Shown here piece by piece: positions 15,780 to 25,826 of a stretch of 64,000 nt of DNA. Below the pieces are notes generated by a model that worked only from the letters and a program-made list of their open reading frames with translations, had not been told where the DNA came from and ran no database searches. Source of the DNA: Sphingomonas sp. 28-66-16 (lineage in GTDB: Bacteria; Pseudomonadota; Alphaproteobacteria; Sphingomonadales; Sphingomonadaceae); contig NCGF01000006.1 of the NCBI GenBank assembly GCA_002281485.1, positions 96,345 through 160,344 of the forward strand, read 5' to 3'. Positions within the stretch are counted from its first letter, which is position 1; every line of letters starts with the position of its first letter. The position numbers and the translations under genes were made by a program.

Positions 15780-17024
15780 ATGCGCTTTCGCCACGCCGCC
15801 CTCATTGCTTCCTTCCTCGCCTCCACACCCGCACTTGCCGCGCCGAGCGGCAAGGACGGCCCTGTCTGGAAGGCAGCCGCCGCCGCACGCGCCGATCAGC
15901 TCGCGATGCTCGAGAAACTGGTCAACATCGATTCGGGCACCGGCGACAAGGCAAGCGGGCAGAAGGCGTCCGACTTCGTTGCCAGCGAGCTCCGCGCGAT
16001 GGGCATGACGGTGACGCTCGTCCCCGCCGAACTCCCCACCCTGCCCGACAATGTCGTCGGCACGCTGAAGGGCACCGGCAAGGGCCGCATCCTGATCATC
16101 TGCCACACCGACACCGTGTTCGGTCCGGGCACCGTCGCCAATCGCCCGTTCAGGATGGATGACAAGCGCGCTTATGGCCCCGGCGTCAGCGACGAGAAGG
16201 GCGGCGTGATCGAGGGACTTTTTGCTATCCGTCTGCTCAACCAGCTGAAGCAACGCGATTTCGCACAGATCACCTTCCTTGCCGAAACCTCCGAAGAGCG
16301 CGGCTCGCCCGGCACGCGCCAACTGATCGACAAATTGCTCGCCGACGCCGATGTCGAGTTGAACCTCGAACCCGGCGACGCGCCCGACATCGTCACGGTG
16401 TGGCGCAAGGGCAGCACCGCGTTCAAGATCGACGTGAAGGGCCGCCCGGCGCATGCCGGCGTTGCCCCGCAGGATGGCCGCAATGCCGCGCTCGAACTCG
16501 TCCACCAGATCCAGCTCGCCGACAGCCTGCCCAAGACCGGCGACGGGCTGACCGCCAACGTCACGCTGATGAGCGCCGGCTCGCGCTACAACATCATCCC
16601 CGAAGACGCCTCGGCGACGATCAACGTCCGAATCCGCGAAAAACGGCAGGGCGAGGAGACCGACGCCTTCCTCCAGAAGAACGCGCAGACGACGGTGATC
16701 CCCGACACGAAGGTGACGGTCAGCCACGAAGCGAGCTTCCCGCCGCTGCCCACCAACCCCGCGACCGAAACGCTCGCCGACCGCGCGACCCGGATCTACG
16801 CGGCCGCCGGGCTGACGCTGGGTCGCGGCGGCAATGGCGGCGCCTCCGAATCCGCGCTCGCCCACGAAGCCGGCGTCGCCGCGCTCGACGGCCTCGGCCC
16901 GGTCGGCGGCGGTTTCCATTCGGAGCAGGAATATCTCGAGCTCAACTCGCTGACCCCGAGGCTCTATCTGCTCACCAGCCTGATCATCGAGCTGGGCAAG
17001 AACCCGCCCGCCCGGGGGAAATAG
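15780..17024 (+). CDS. Exported M20 family metallopeptidase (glutamate carboxypeptidase-like)
   Basis: The product is 414 aa. A signal peptide (residues 1-23, ending ALAA) precedes an M20 domain with the zinc ligands in ICHTDTVFG and GVSDEKGG, the catalytic ETSEERGS pair, and a dimerisation insert around KGRPAHAGVAPQDGRN. Closest in style to carboxypeptidase G2, which removes C-terminal glutamate from peptides or folates in the periplasm; the true substrate is unknown. ATG 15780 has GGAGA upstream and begins the signal peptide. It is a lone gene on the plus strand in an accessory-looking block. Confidence 0.9.
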   Translation: MRFRHAALIASFLASTPALAAPSGKDGPVWKAAAAARADQLAMLEKLVNIDSGTGDKASGQKASDFVASELRAMGMTVTLVPAELPTLPDNVVGTLKGTGKGRILIICHTDTVFGPGTVANRPFRMDDKRAYGPGVSDEKGGVIEGLFAIRLLNQLKQRDFAQITFLAETSEERGSPGTRQLIDKLLADADVELNLEPGDAPDIVTVWRKGSTAFKIDVKGRPAHAGVAPQDGRNAALELVHQIQLADSLPKTGDGLTANVTLMSAGSRYNIIPEDASATINVRIREKRQGEETDAFLQKNAQTTVIPDTKVTVSHEASFPPLPTNPATETLADRATRIYAAAGLTLGRGGNGGASESALAHEAGVAALDGLGPVGGGFHSEQEYLELNSLTPRLYLLTSLIIELGKNPPARGK

Positions 17025-17045
17025 CGGGTCGGAAAGGCACCGACC

Positions 17046-17603
17046 GTGTCTCGCACCCAGCGCCTGCTCGATCTGGTTCAGGTCCTGCGCCGGCATCGGC
17101 GCGCGGTTGCCGGCGCCGTCCTCGCCGCCGCAAGGCTGCACCGAAGAGGGCACCCACGGGGATGGCGCCATCACTTACCGAACGCGGTTCAGCCTTCAGG
17201 GCTATTGCATGCGCATCGACAGCGCTCGGGCTTGCCTGTCGCCGTCGATGGGATTCAACGGCTTCTTCTTTCCCGATCGCTTCCCCGCGACGGTCAGCTA
17301 TCGGCGCTCCGCACGCGAGGGCGGGCGGCGCTTCGACATCATCCGGGTCACGCCGCAGGGTAGCCGTCCGCTCGACATCTGGTTCGACCGCCGGACGCAT
17401 CTGATCAAGCGCGTGATCGACAAGGGAGCACCCCGCCGGTCACCATCGAGGCGCGCGACGATCGCCGCGTCGACGGGCTCACCGTTGCCTACGTGCTCGA
17501 CGTCCATGGCCCCGATGGCGCGCTGGCTGATCGCGGCGCGGTTACCGCGTTTCACTGCGGACCTGTCGACACCACCCGCTTCGGTCCGCCCACGCCGCGC
17601 TGA
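17046..17603 (+). pseudogene. Chimeric gene debris: WYL-regulator start fused to a broken protease-like gene
   Basis: The frame from 17046 opens like a YafY/WYL transcription regulator (SRTQRLLDLVQVLRRHRRA) but loses the rest of the helix-turn-helix after about 25 codons. From about 17110 another frame carries pieces (ITYRTRFSLQGYCMRIDS, FFFPDRFPATVSYRRSAREG, PLDIWFDRRTHLI). After about 17430 homologous-looking text continues in a different frame (VDGLTVAYVLDVHGPDGALA, then TAFHCGPVD) up to a TGA at 17601-17603. The pattern resembles sphingomonad aspartyl-protease-like proteins, recalled from memory, with an internal deletion and a frameshift. No intact product is expected. Confidence 0.6.
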
Positions 17604-17699
17604 TCGGCCGGGAGCGTTCCTCGCCCGTCACCACGGACTTGACCCGAAGCCATGCCTGGCACGCTCGCTACCCGACCGCTTCGAACGCCCGCACCGAGC

Positions 17700-18008
17700 C
17701 TAAGCCCCGGTCGCTTCTTCTTCGTGCCCGGCAATGTCGCCTTCGGTGAACAGATACTCTCGCAACTCGCGGTCGAAATCTTTGCTGTTGCGCCGCAGCC
17801 ATTCGAGCACCATCGCCGCGTGCTCGATCTCTTCGCGCATATTGTGCAGGAGCACGGCCTTGAGTGCCTCGTCCTCACAATCGTCGGCGCGCTGGCGATA
17901 CCAGTCGGCCGCTTCGAGCTCTTCCATCAGCGAGACGATCGCATGATGCATGCTGAGCGTTTCCTTGCTCAATCGTTCGCGGGGCGCGTGGAGACCTTCA
18001 CTCGACAT
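17700..18008 (-). CDS. Encapsulated-ferritin-like protein (EncFtn family), no cargo tail
   Basis: This 102-aa helical protein matches Rhodospirillum rubrum EncFtn along its core. MEELEAADWYRQR aligns with its MEELEAVDWYDQR, and EEIEHAAMVLEWLRRN with EEKEHAAMTLEWLRRN. The ferroxidase ligands (Glu 30, Glu 60, His 63 here) and the Trp are kept. EncFtn forms a ring-shaped decamer that oxidises Fe(II) and normally delivers iron into an encapsulin shell. Here the protein stops right after the YLFTEGDI segment, without the usual C-terminal targeting peptide, and no encapsulin gene is in the window. ATG 18008 has AAGGA 7 nt upstream. Confidence 0.85.
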   Translation of the reverse strand: MSSEGLHAPRERLSKETLSMHHAIVSLMEELEAADWYRQRADDCEDEALKAVLLHNMREEIEHAAMVLEWLRRNSKDFDRELREYLFTEGDIAGHEEEATGA

Positions 18009-18258
18009 TGGCTGTTCCTTCGATTCGCAATCACCGGTGCCGGTGCGCCCCATTGCCGATCGTCTCCCAACGCACGGCCGAGCAACGATCGTTGCGCAAC
18101 CGACGCTTTTGCGAAAGCCGATCAGCGATGGTTGATCCGCGCAACAGCGTCGCGATCCTATGGCAAAGCGGGCGCGCGGGATAGCGATCGCCGCGACCAT
18201 AGGATCGCCGGCCTCGACCGACAGCCGCGTAAAGGGTCCTGGCAACGCCGGGAGGGCG

Positions 18259-19416
18259 CTAGACCAGCCCCGCCACCGCCTTCGCGCTCGTCCCAGGGAA
18301 CAGCGCGGGCATCAGTCGCGCCGGATCGACGCCGAAATGCCCAGAAACCGCCCCGCCAATGAAAGCGTCGAGCCTCAGCGTCGGCTTCAGATCACGCCCT
18401 TCGTAGAGCGCGGCGGCGCCCAGCCCCGGCCAGTCAGCGAGCACGCGGCCGCCCTTCACCGCGCCGCCCATCAACATCGCCGCAGACGCCGTGCCGTGAT
18501 CGGTGCCGCCGGTGCCGTTGAGCGCCACGGTCCGCCCGAATTCGGTCGCGACGAGCACCATCGTCTCTCCCCAGAGTGGCCCTAGCCCGTCCTTGAGCGC
18601 GCCTATCATCGCGTCGAGCGCCCCGAGCTGGTTGCCGAGCCGGCCGCGCTGTCCGGCATGCGTATCCCAGCCGCCGGTTTCGATCATCGCGATTCGTGCG
18701 CCGTCTTCGGGCGCGAGCAATTTGGCGGCGAGCGCGCCGGTCGCCATCGCCGCCGCAGGCCCCTGCCCCTGCCCGCCGGTCGCGGCCATGTCGGTCGTCA
18801 GCGCGCGGGTCTTCATCGCGTCGTTCCACAGCGCGTGGAGCTGGGCATCGCCCTGATAGAGCATCGCCACCCGCTGGAGCAGATCCTCATTGGCCTGAGG
18901 CAGGTTCGACGGTGCATAGGAAGATACCTCGCGGGCGCCGCGCAGGGCCATCGGTACCGTGACGGCAACGGCGATTGCGCGCGCCTGATCCTGCGGGAGC
19001 AGCCCGAGCAACCGGTTGAGCCAGCCGTCCTTGATCTGATACGCCCCCGCCCCGCCGGTCTCGAGCACATTCTGCCCATCGAAATGCGATCGATCGCGAT
19101 AGGGCGAGGCGACGGCATGCGCGATCAGCGCCTGCTTCTGCGCGAACAGCCCCGCGACCGTCTTGAGATTGGGATGGAGCGCGAACATCCCGTCGACCGG
19201 GGCGAGCCCGGCAAAATCCTCGGCCAGCACGCCGCGTGCCGGCGCAAAGGCCGGGTCGCCGATCGGCGCCACTGTTCCCAGCCCGTCGGCAGCGCCGCGC
19301 TGGATGATGAACACGAAGCGCTTGCCGGTCGCGGCGCGGGCAAAGGCGATGCGCGGGGCAAGCCCGAGCGCCAGCGCGGTCGCGCTGGTCGCGAGGAAGG
19401 AACGACGGTCGATCAT
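18259..19416 (-). CDS. DUF1501 family protein with twin-arginine signal
   Basis: The product is 385 aa. DRRSFLATSATALALG is a twin-arginine type signal, ending near ARA. The rest is the DUF1501 domain (alkaline-phosphatase-like fold), with FVFIIQRGAADGL near the N-terminus, IETGGWDTHAGQ in the middle and EFGRTVALNGTGGTDHGTA near the C-terminus. These segments carry the Asp/His residues typical of metal sites in that superfamily. Function is unknown. DUF1501 genes are nearly always paired with DUF1800, as here, with a 5-bp gap. Confidence 0.88.
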   Translation of the reverse strand: MIDRRSFLATSATALALGLAPRIAFARAATGKRFVFIIQRGAADGLGTVAPIGDPAFAPARGVLAEDFAGLAPVDGMFALHPNLKTVAGLFAQKQALIAHAVASPYRDRSHFDGQNVLETGGAGAYQIKDGWLNRLLGLLPQDQARAIAVAVTVPMALRGAREVSSYAPSNLPQANEDLLQRVAMLYQGDAQLHALWNDAMKTRALTTDMAATGGQGQGPAAAMATGALAAKLLAPEDGARIAMIETGGWDTHAGQRGRLGNQLGALDAMIGALKDGLGPLWGETMVLVATEFGRTVALNGTGGTDHGTASAAMLMGGAVKGGRVLADWPGLGAAALYEGRDLKPTLRLDAFIGGAVSGHFGVDPARLMPALFPGTSAKAVAGLV

Positions 19417-19421
19417 GACGC

Positions 19422-20921
19422 TTATCTCCGCATCGATTCGGGGGCGACCAGCAACAGCGCGAGCGCCTGGCCAGGGCTTTCGGCATTGGTCAGCGCCTGC
19501 GCCGTCGGCGCGCTGACGGCATCGGGAAACAGTTTCGGTGCGAGCGCGCGCGCGTCGAGGCCACCACCGGCTCGCTGGGCGAGCCGTTCGGCCACCTCGA
19601 CCCGTCGGACCACCGCATCGGGTCCGGCCCAGGTCGCAGTCAAATCATCCCAGCCCGCGGGCGATCCCGGACGCCACACCGCCTGGCCGAGCTGGTTGAG
19701 CAAGCCCGTCGCCTGCGGCGCGGGCACGTCGCGCGCGCCGGTCGCGCGCAGCGACGAAATCGTCCACTCCCACGGCGATTTGAACTTGGTGGGCGTATCG
19801 ACCCAAAGCTCGGGCGAGTCGATCAGCGCGCGGTACACCGTCGGCAAATCGCCACGCGACGCGACGAACGCCGCCTTGACCCGCGCCACCATCGCCGGCG
19901 GCGGGGTATCGCCCGCGAAGTGGCGGCATAATTTGGTGGCGAGATGCTCGGCGGTCGCGGGGTGGGCGGCAAGATCGTCGAGCACCGCCTGCGCCTGGCG
20001 CTCGCCGGGCTTATCATAGCGCTTGCCCATGATCGTGCGTGCGCCCGGCTCGTGCAGCGGTTCGGCAAAGCCGAAATCACCCGGGGCGCCCTCGATCCCG
20101 GCGAAGCGCGCGAGCGGACCCCGCGTGATCCCCACCACCGTCCAGCCGGTCATCGCCCGCGCGAATTCGGTGACATCGGCCTGATCATAACCGGTCCGTA
20201 CGCCAAGAGTGTGCAGTTCCAGAATCTCGCGCGCCAGATTCTCGTTGATCCCCACCTTGCGCTTGCCCCGCGCCGCGACCCGGCTGCCGACAACGCTGTT
20301 GGGACCGACCGATTGCGCCTGATCGAGATAGAGCAGCATCGCCGGGTGCCGCTCGACGGCATTCAGCATCTGTGAAAAACTGCCGAGCACATGCGGGCGG
20401 ATCGCCTCGAACTCGAGCAGGCCCGAAAGCCCGATCACCGTCAGCTTGTCGGCGGAAACGGCAAAGTGATTGGCCCAGAAATGCACCATCCGCTCGACGA
20501 ACGGCGACGACGTGCCGAGCGCGGCATCGACCCGCGCACCGACCGCGCCGACATAATTGTCGCGGCCCTGGCGCCGCAGGAATTGCCGCGTGCGCTGGAT
20601 CGCCTCGGGCTCGTTGCCGTCGCCGGCGGGCTTCGTCGCCGCGTCAGACATCGCCCCCTCGGCCATCGCCTGAGGTGTCTGGGTCATCGCGGCCGCAGGA
20701 GCGCGCACGCCGGACGGCGGCCCCATCGGGCGCGGGCCGGCGAGATAATCGGCGAGTTGCCCGGCGATGACCGCGCGCGAGGGCAAGGCGGCGATCGCCG
20801 GCGGGCGCGGCTCGAACCGGTCGAGCTGGGCATGAAGCCATTTCCTGGGGTTGGCAGGCAACGGCTCATCGGGGCGCGCGCCCAGACCGAAACGATTGAG
20901 CGCGATACTGGCTGTCGACAT
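19422..20921 (-). CDS. DUF1800 family protein
   Basis: The product is 499 aa with the DUF1800 pattern: ALNRFGLGARPDEP at the N-terminus, VHFWANHFAVSADK in the middle, and REILELHTLGV and DVTEFARAMTGWT further on. No signal peptide is visible, although the DUF1501 partner has one. DUF1800 proteins are uncharacterised. Gene order (DUF1800 first, then DUF1501 5 bp later) matches the pair elsewhere and implies an operon and a joint function. A 63-bp gap separates it from the dGTPase-like gene. Confidence 0.88.
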   Translation of the reverse strand: MSTASIALNRFGLGARPDEPLPANPRKWLHAQLDRFEPRPPAIAALPSRAVIAGQLADYLAGPRPMGPPSGVRAPAAAMTQTPQAMAEGAMSDAATKPAGDGNEPEAIQRTRQFLRRQGRDNYVGAVGARVDAALGTSSPFVERMVHFWANHFAVSADKLTVIGLSGLLEFEAIRPHVLGSFSQMLNAVERHPAMLLYLDQAQSVGPNSVVGSRVAARGKRKVGINENLAREILELHTLGVRTGYDQADVTEFARAMTGWTVVGITRGPLARFAGIEGAPGDFGFAEPLHEPGARTIMGKRYDKPGERQAQAVLDDLAAHPATAEHLATKLCRHFAGDTPPPAMVARVKAAFVASRGDLPTVYRALIDSPELWVDTPTKFKSPWEWTISSLRATGARDVPAPQATGLLNQLGQAVWRPGSPAGWDDLTATWAGPDAVVRRVEVAERLAQRAGGGLDARALAPKLFPDAVSAPTAQALTNAESPGQALALLLVAPESMRR

Positions 20922-20984
20922 GGGCGTTCTCCGACTCGATCAACGCATGACGCAGCGATATCCTTCGCGTGTCGCAGAAGTTTG

Positions 20985-22163
20985 TCAGAAACCGTCGGGC
21001 AGATCGATCGCGCCGACCACCTCGCGGTAACGGGCGATCGCGTAACGATCGGTCATCCCGGCAATGAAATCGGCGATATGACGGCTGCGTGCGGGCTCTT
21101 CGGCGGGCAGACGCGCGGCCCAATCGGGGGCGAGCAGCGCGGGATCGTCGCGATAGGCGGCGAACAGCCCGCTGACGATGCCGCGCGCGAGCTCGGCGGC
21201 CTCGAGCTGGCGCGGATGATGATAGAGCTTGGCGTACATGAAGCGCTTGAGCGTGCGTTCTTCGTCGGCGAGCGCGCCCGAAAAGCCGACGAGGCACGTG
21301 CCCGCCGCGCGCACGTCGTCGGCATCGGCGATCCCGGCTGCGGCGATACGCGCGCGCGTCTCGGCGATCAGATCGCTCACCATCGCGCCGATCTGCGATC
21401 GGATCAGTTCGCCGATCAGCCGCTCCTCGGCGACATCCGGGAACCGCGCCCGCACCCCTGCCCAAAGCCGCGCGACGATCGGCACCTCGAGCAATTGATC
21501 GAGCGTCAACAGCCCGGCGCGCAACCCATCGTCGATATCGTGATTGTCATAGGCGATATCGTCCGCCAGTGCGGCGATCTGCGCCTCGATCGACGGCCAT
21601 TGATCGAGCTCGAGCGGAAACCCCGCGTCGGCCGCCGCCAGCGCCCAGCCGGGCGCCGTCACCGGCCCGTTATGCTTGGCGAGTCCCTCGAGCGTTTCCC
21701 AGCTCAGATTGAGGCCGTTCCAGCGCGGATAGGGCCGCTCGATCTCGGTCAGCGCGCGCAGCGTGTGGCCATTATGGTCGAACCCGCCCTGCCCCGCGAG
21801 CGCCGCCTGCAGCGCCGCCTCCCCGGCATGGCCGAACGGCGGGTGGCCGATATCGTGCGCGAGGCACAGCGCTTCGGTCAGATCCTCGTTGACGCCGATC
21901 ACGCGTGCGATCGTTCGCCCAATCTGCGCGACCTCGAGGCTGTGGGTCAGCCGGACGCGGAAGTGATCGCCGTCGGGGGCCATGAACACCTGGGTCTTGT
22001 GGCGCAGTCGGCGAAAGCTGATCGAATGGATGATGCGATCGCGGTCGCGCTGGAAGGCGTCGCGCGGGCCGCGCGGGGCGTCCGGCGCGGTTTCGTTTTG
22101 TTCCTCGAACCGGCGACCTCGACTGCGCGCTGGGTCGGCGGCCCAGGGCGCACGCGCCGTCAT
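20985..22163 (-). CDS. dgt: dGTPase-like HD-domain triphosphohydrolase
   Basis: This is a 392-aa protein of the Dgt/SAMHD1-like group that hydrolyses dNTPs to nucleosides and triphosphate. The HD signature is [16 protein letters not shown], preceded by [11 protein letters not shown] and [10 protein letters not shown], and followed by [12 protein letters not shown] with the second metal Asp. The start at ATG 22163 overlaps the stop of the TPR-SPOR gene by four bases. Many bacteria carry such proteins as deoxyguanosinetriphosphate triphosphohydrolase-like; substrate preference is not readable. Confidence 0.92.
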   Translation of the reverse strand: MTARAPWAADPARSRGRRFEEQNETAPDAPRGPRDAFQRDRDRIIHSISFRRLRHKTQVFMAPDGDHFRVRLTHSLEVAQIGRTIARVIGVNEDLTEALCLAHDIGHPPFGHAGEAALQAALAGQGGFDHNGHTLRALTEIERPYPRWNGLNLSWETLEGLAKHNGPVTAPGWALAAADAGFPLELDQWPSIEAQIAALADDIAYDNHDIDDGLRAGLLTLDQLLEVPIVARLWAGVRARFPDVAEERLIGELIRSQIGAMVSDLIAETRARIAAAGIADADDVRAAGTCLVGFSGALADEERTLKRFMYAKLYHHPRQLEAAELARGIVSGLFAAYRDDPALLAPDWAARLPAEEPARSRHIADFIAGMTDRYAIARYREVVGAIDLPDGF

Positions 22164-24139
22164 TTGGCGGGCAATCGTGCGATCTTCTGGCCCGCCTCGC
22201 TGGTGAAGACGAAACCGGTGAGCCCCGATTTGGCGATCTGGTTGACGAAGCTCTGGGCGTCGTCGTCGGTCTTGAACGGGCCGGTGAGCAGCCGGTTGGT
22301 GAAGCGCAGCGGCGTCGTCCACGCCTGTCGCCCCTTCAGCAACGCCGTCTTGGCCTGCAGCTTGCTCCATTCCTTGGGCAGGTCGCGCACGCTCGATCCC
22401 CCCGCGACCTGCACCCAGACGCGTGACGGATCGGCCTTGGCCGCGCGCAGTTCGGCGGCCTTTTCGTCGGCGGCTTTCTTGTCGGCTGCCTTTTTCTCGG
22501 CTGCCTTTTTGTCGGCCAGCTTTTTCTCGGCGGCCTTGCGCGCCACCTCCTTGGGATCGGCCCCCTTGGCCGATGCCGGCGGCGCCGTCTCTCTTGGCTT
22601 CGGCGCCGCGACCACCGGGGTCGGCTGGATCGCGCCTTCGGTTGGCTGGCCGTCGATCGCCTTCACCGGCGCCGGATCGCGGGTCTCGGGCGGGGCTACC
22701 GGCCGGACCGGCGCGACCCCGAGCTCGGCTGCGGGGACGCCGATACCGGCGATGATCCGCGACAGTATCGCGTCCTCGCGCGACAGCGATCGCGTCGGCT
22801 GGGCCACCGCCACCTCGGTCGGCAGTGCCCGCAGCGGCGCTGAGTCATCTACGAGGGCGACCGGTGGCGCTGTCGGCGACGGCGGCGTCGGTGCAGGCAC
22901 CGTCACGATCGGCGGCGCGACGGATGGCGCGATCCGGACGCTCGGCTTCTGGGCTGCGCGGACAGGTTCGCCGGCGCCGCCCAAGAGGCGCGGCGCGCTC
23001 ACGACGGGCCGGGGCGACGGCACCTGCGTCGGAGTCGGCGTCGGCACCGTCGCCGGCGTCTCGGTGGGGGCGCCGCCACGCGGCGCAGGATCGGCTTTCG
23101 CCGTCGCCCCGCGCTCGACCACCACGGCTGCCGGGGGCGGCGATGCCGCCGCCAGCACGACCGGGGTCGCTGCCGCCGGGGGCGGTGTCGGGACGGCAGA
23201 GGCGGCGATCGCGGCGACCGTTGCGTCGGCGCCGCGATCGCGCGGGCGGCGCCGGTCTCGCCGATCATTGGCATGGCTCGCCCGGCTCGGCACGCCGTCG
23301 GCCGCGGCCACGCGCACGGGCGGCTGCGCCTCGGGGGCAAGCGGGGCGAGTGGCGGCACCAGCCGCGCATCGGCGAGCCGCTCGGGGGTCGGCGCGACCT
23401 CCCCGAAATGGACCGCGAAGGCGCGATCGGCGGGTTTGAGCGTCGGCAATCGCTGGAAAAAGGGCAAGAGCCCGCCGGCCATGTCGCCGGGCAGCATGCT
23501 CGTCGCGATACGGCCAGCGCCGGCGACGTCGCCCGACATTGCCAGGACAAAGGCACGCACCCGCCATGCCGCCCGATCGCTCTTTCGAATCTGCGCATCG
23601 ATCTGTTCGAGCGCGAGTTCGCGCTTTCCCGAAATGCCCAGCGATAAGGCGTACCGACGCAGCGTCTCGTCATCACGATCCTGCTTCAGCGCCAATCGGT
23701 AATCGCGCTGCGCACGCTCCTGCTCGCCGACCAGATCATAAGCGAGCCCGCGATCGGCGGCGAAGCTGCGGGGCTCGATCCCCAGTCGCTCGGCATCGGC
23801 GAACAGCCGCAGCGCCTCGCCGGGGCGTTCCATCGCCACCATGGCGCGCGCCGCGCCGGCCTTGAGCCGGCCATTTTGCGGATCGATCCGGTCGGCCCGC
23901 GAAAAGAACAGCATCGCCGCCGTCGTATCGCCGAGTTTTAGCGCCAGTTCGCCCGCGCTGATCAGCGCGGACAGATCATTCGGGTTGGCCGCCAGCACGC
24001 GCATCTCGGCGGCCAGCGCATCTGCTTCGGGGGCTGGCGGGGCCACCACCTCGGTCTGCGCGGCCCATGCGGGCGCAAGGGGGCAGAATCCCACTACCGC
24101 AGCCAGCCAGACCCGGCGCCGAACGATCCTCAACGTCAT
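22160..24139 (-). CDS. Exported TPR and SPOR domain protein
   Basis: The product is about 659 aa. A signal peptide ([16 protein letters not shown]) is followed by TPR-like helices (about residues 35-200), a long Pro/Ala/Val-rich linker (about 270-540), an Ala/Lys repeat tract ([19 protein letters not shown]) and a C-terminal SPOR domain ([15 protein letters not shown] to the end). It probably sits in the periplasm at division sites through SPOR binding to bare glycan strands. ATG 24139 begins the signal peptide but lacks a good ribosome site. It is upstream of and overlaps dgt. Confidence 0.85.
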   Translation of the reverse strand: MTLRIVRRRVWLAAVVGFCPLAPAWAAQTEVVAPPAPEADALAAEMRVLAANPNDLSALISAGELALKLGDTTAAMLFFSRADRIDPQNGRLKAGAARAMVAMERPGEALRLFADAERLGIEPRSFAADRGLAYDLVGEQERAQRDYRLALKQDRDDETLRRYALSLGISGKRELALEQIDAQIRKSDRAAWRVRAFVLAMSGDVAGAGRIATSMLPGDMAGGLLPFFQRLPTLKPADRAFAVHFGEVAPTPERLADARLVPPLAPLAPEAQPPVRVAAADGVPSRASHANDRRDRRRPRDRGADATVAAIAASAVPTPPPAAATPVVLAAASPPPAAVVVERGATAKADPAPRGGAPTETPATVPTPTPTQVPSPRPVVSAPRLLGGAGEPVRAAQKPSVRIAPSVAPPIVTVPAPTPPSPTAPPVALVDDSAPLRALPTEVAVAQPTRSLSREDAILSRIIAGIGVPAAELGVAPVRPVAPPETRDPAPVKAIDGQPTEGAIQPTPVVAAPKPRETAPPASAKGADPKEVARKAAEKKLADKKAAEKKAADKKAADEKAAELRAAKADPSRVWVQVAGGSSVRDLPKEWSKLQAKTALLKGRQAWTTPLRFTNRLLTGPFKTDDDAQSFVNQIAKSGLTGFVFTSEAGQKIARLPAK

Positions 24140-24208
24140 CTGCCAGTCGCTAGACGCCAGCCCGCGCCGGGCCGCAATCGGCCATGAGGCAGGGCGCGAC
24201 GGAGCGAG

Positions 24209-24233
24209 GCGCGCCGGCGACGAACCGGCGCGC
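24209..24233 (-). terminator. Hairpin downstream of ftsZ
   Basis: A 9-bp perfect stem GCGCGCCGG/CCGGCGCGC with a 7-nt loop lies 8 bp after the ftsZ stop. There is no U tract, so it may be a weak terminator or an mRNA 3' end stabiliser at the end of the dcw cluster. Confidence 0.5.
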
Positions 24234-24240
24234 ACCCATC

Positions 24241-25722
24241 TTATTGATTGTTCTGGCGATGCAAGAAGCGGGGAATGTCCGGCGGGTCCTTGTCGCCCGC
24301 GGCGTCGTCGCGGGCGGCGCCGCGAGTCACATTGGCCATCCGTTCGAACAACGTCCCCCCCGTCTTGGCGCGCGGCTCGGCCTCGGGCTCGGCCTCTGGC
24401 GCCGGTTCGGCGTGCGGCGCTTCCGCTTCGGGCACGGCAGGTGCATCGGGTGTCATCCAGCGCCGCCGGGTCGCGGGCGCCTCGGGCACCTCGACCGTCT
24501 CGTCACCAAACACCTTGGGTGCCGGGGGCGCTTCGGTATCGAGCACCAGTTCGTTGTCGTCGCCATCGGCGTCATCGCCCGACAAATCCTCGAAAACCGG
24601 GGCGATGCTCGCTGTGTCGGCGGCGGTCTCCGTTTCGCGCGAGGCGGCGATCGGCTCGGGGTCGGGCCTGACCGGCACCGCAGCCGGTGTCTCGGCACGG
24701 CGCGGTGCCGCGAAACTGAAGCTCCGGGTGGGCTCGGGCGCGCGTTGCGGCTGGGCTTCGGCCTCGATCCCGGTGGCCACCACTGAGACGCGAACCTTGC
24801 CGTCCAGATCGGGATTGAACGCCGAACCCCAAATGATATTGGCATCCGGATCGACCAGTTCACGGATGTGATTGGCGGCCTCGTCGACTTCGAGCAGACG
24901 CAGATCCTCGCCGCCGGTGATCGAGATGATCACGCCCTTGGCCCCCTGCATCGACACACCGTCGAGCAGCGGATTGGCGATCGCCTTCTGCGCCGCGATC
25001 AGCGCGCGATCGTCGCCCTCGGCCTCGCCGGTCCCCATCATCGCCTTGCCCATTTCCTGCATCACGCTGCGGATATCGGCAAAATCGAGGTTGATCAGGC
25101 CGGGCATCACCATCAGATCGGTGATGCCGCGCACGCCCTGCTGAAGCACCTCGTCGGCCATTTCGAAGGCCTGCTTGAACGTTGTGTTGGCGTTGGCGAT
25201 CAGAAACAGATTCTGGTTGGGGATGACGATCAACGTATCGACGTGCTTCTGCAGCTCCTCGATCCCGGCCTCGGCGCTCTTGGCGCGCCGGTTGCCCTCG
25301 AACGCGAACGGCTTGGTCACCACGCCGACGGTGAGGATACCCATGTCGCGCGCCGCCTTGGCGATCACTGGTGCCGCACCGGTACCGGTACCGCCGCCCA
25401 TGCCCGCCGCGATGAAGCACATATGCGCGCCTTCGAGCATCTTGGTGATCTGCTCGATCGTCTCTTCGGCCGCCGCGCGGCCGATTTCAGGTCGCGATCC
25501 GGCGCCCAGACCCTGGGTGATCTTCGCCCCCAGTTGCACCTTGTGCGGCGCACTCGACTGCTTGAGCGCCTGCGAATCGGTATTGGCGACGAGAAAGTCG
25601 ACCCCCTGAACATCGGCGCGCATCATGTTCTGGATCGCGTTGCCACCCGCCCCGCCGACACCGATCACCGCGATACGCGGTGTCAGCTCGTCGACATCGG
25701 GTGGAAGAAATTCAATGCTCAT
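24241..25722 (-). CDS. ftsZ: Cell division protein FtsZ
   Basis: This 493-aa tubulin homologue polymerises with GTP into the Z ring. [16 protein letters not shown] is the nucleotide-binding start and [10 protein letters not shown] (residues 109-118) the tubulin signature. The globular part ends near residue 320, then a long acidic Pro/Ala-rich linker of about 150 residues follows, as is usual in alphaproteobacteria, and the conserved tail DIPRFLHRQ binds FtsA and other partners. ATG 25722 has GGAG 8 nt upstream. It is the last gene of the dcw cluster. Confidence 0.98.
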   Translation of the reverse strand: MSIEFLPPDVDELTPRIAVIGVGGAGGNAIQNMMRADVQGVDFLVANTDSQALKQSSAPHKVQLGAKITQGLGAGSRPEIGRAAAEETIEQITKMLEGAHMCFIAAGMGGGTGTGAAPVIAKAARDMGILTVGVVTKPFAFEGNRRAKSAEAGIEELQKHVDTLIVIPNQNLFLIANANTTFKQAFEMADEVLQQGVRGITDLMVMPGLINLDFADIRSVMQEMGKAMMGTGEAEGDDRALIAAQKAIANPLLDGVSMQGAKGVIISITGGEDLRLLEVDEAANHIRELVDPDANIIWGSAFNPDLDGKVRVSVVATGIEAEAQPQRAPEPTRSFSFAAPRRAETPAAVPVRPDPEPIAASRETETAADTASIAPVFEDLSGDDADGDDNELVLDTEAPPAPKVFGDETVEVPEAPATRRRWMTPDAPAVPEAEAPHAEPAPEAEPEAEPRAKTGGTLFERMANVTRGAARDDAAGDKDPPDIPRFLHRQNNQ

Positions 25723-25826
25723 CGCCCTGTCTCCGCTTGCCCCCATATGTCGGGACGTCAATTCTATCGTTCTGCACCAAGCATTACAGCGACTCTAGCC
25801 CCAAAGCGGGCTCCTGTCGCAATAGT

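Noticed and set aside
22440-22560. Short tandem repeats suggesting a CRISPR-like or VNTR array
   Set aside because: They encode the Ala/Lys repeat ([12 protein letters not shown]) in the linker of the TPR-SPOR protein; unit length and context are coding, with no spacers.
20391-23702. A very long open frame on the plus strand (over 1,000 codons) across the DUF1800, dgt and TPR-SPOR region
   Set aside because: It lies antisense to three genes with clear motifs and its translation is Arg/Ala-rich without any recognisable domain. Such shadows are expected in high-GC DNA.
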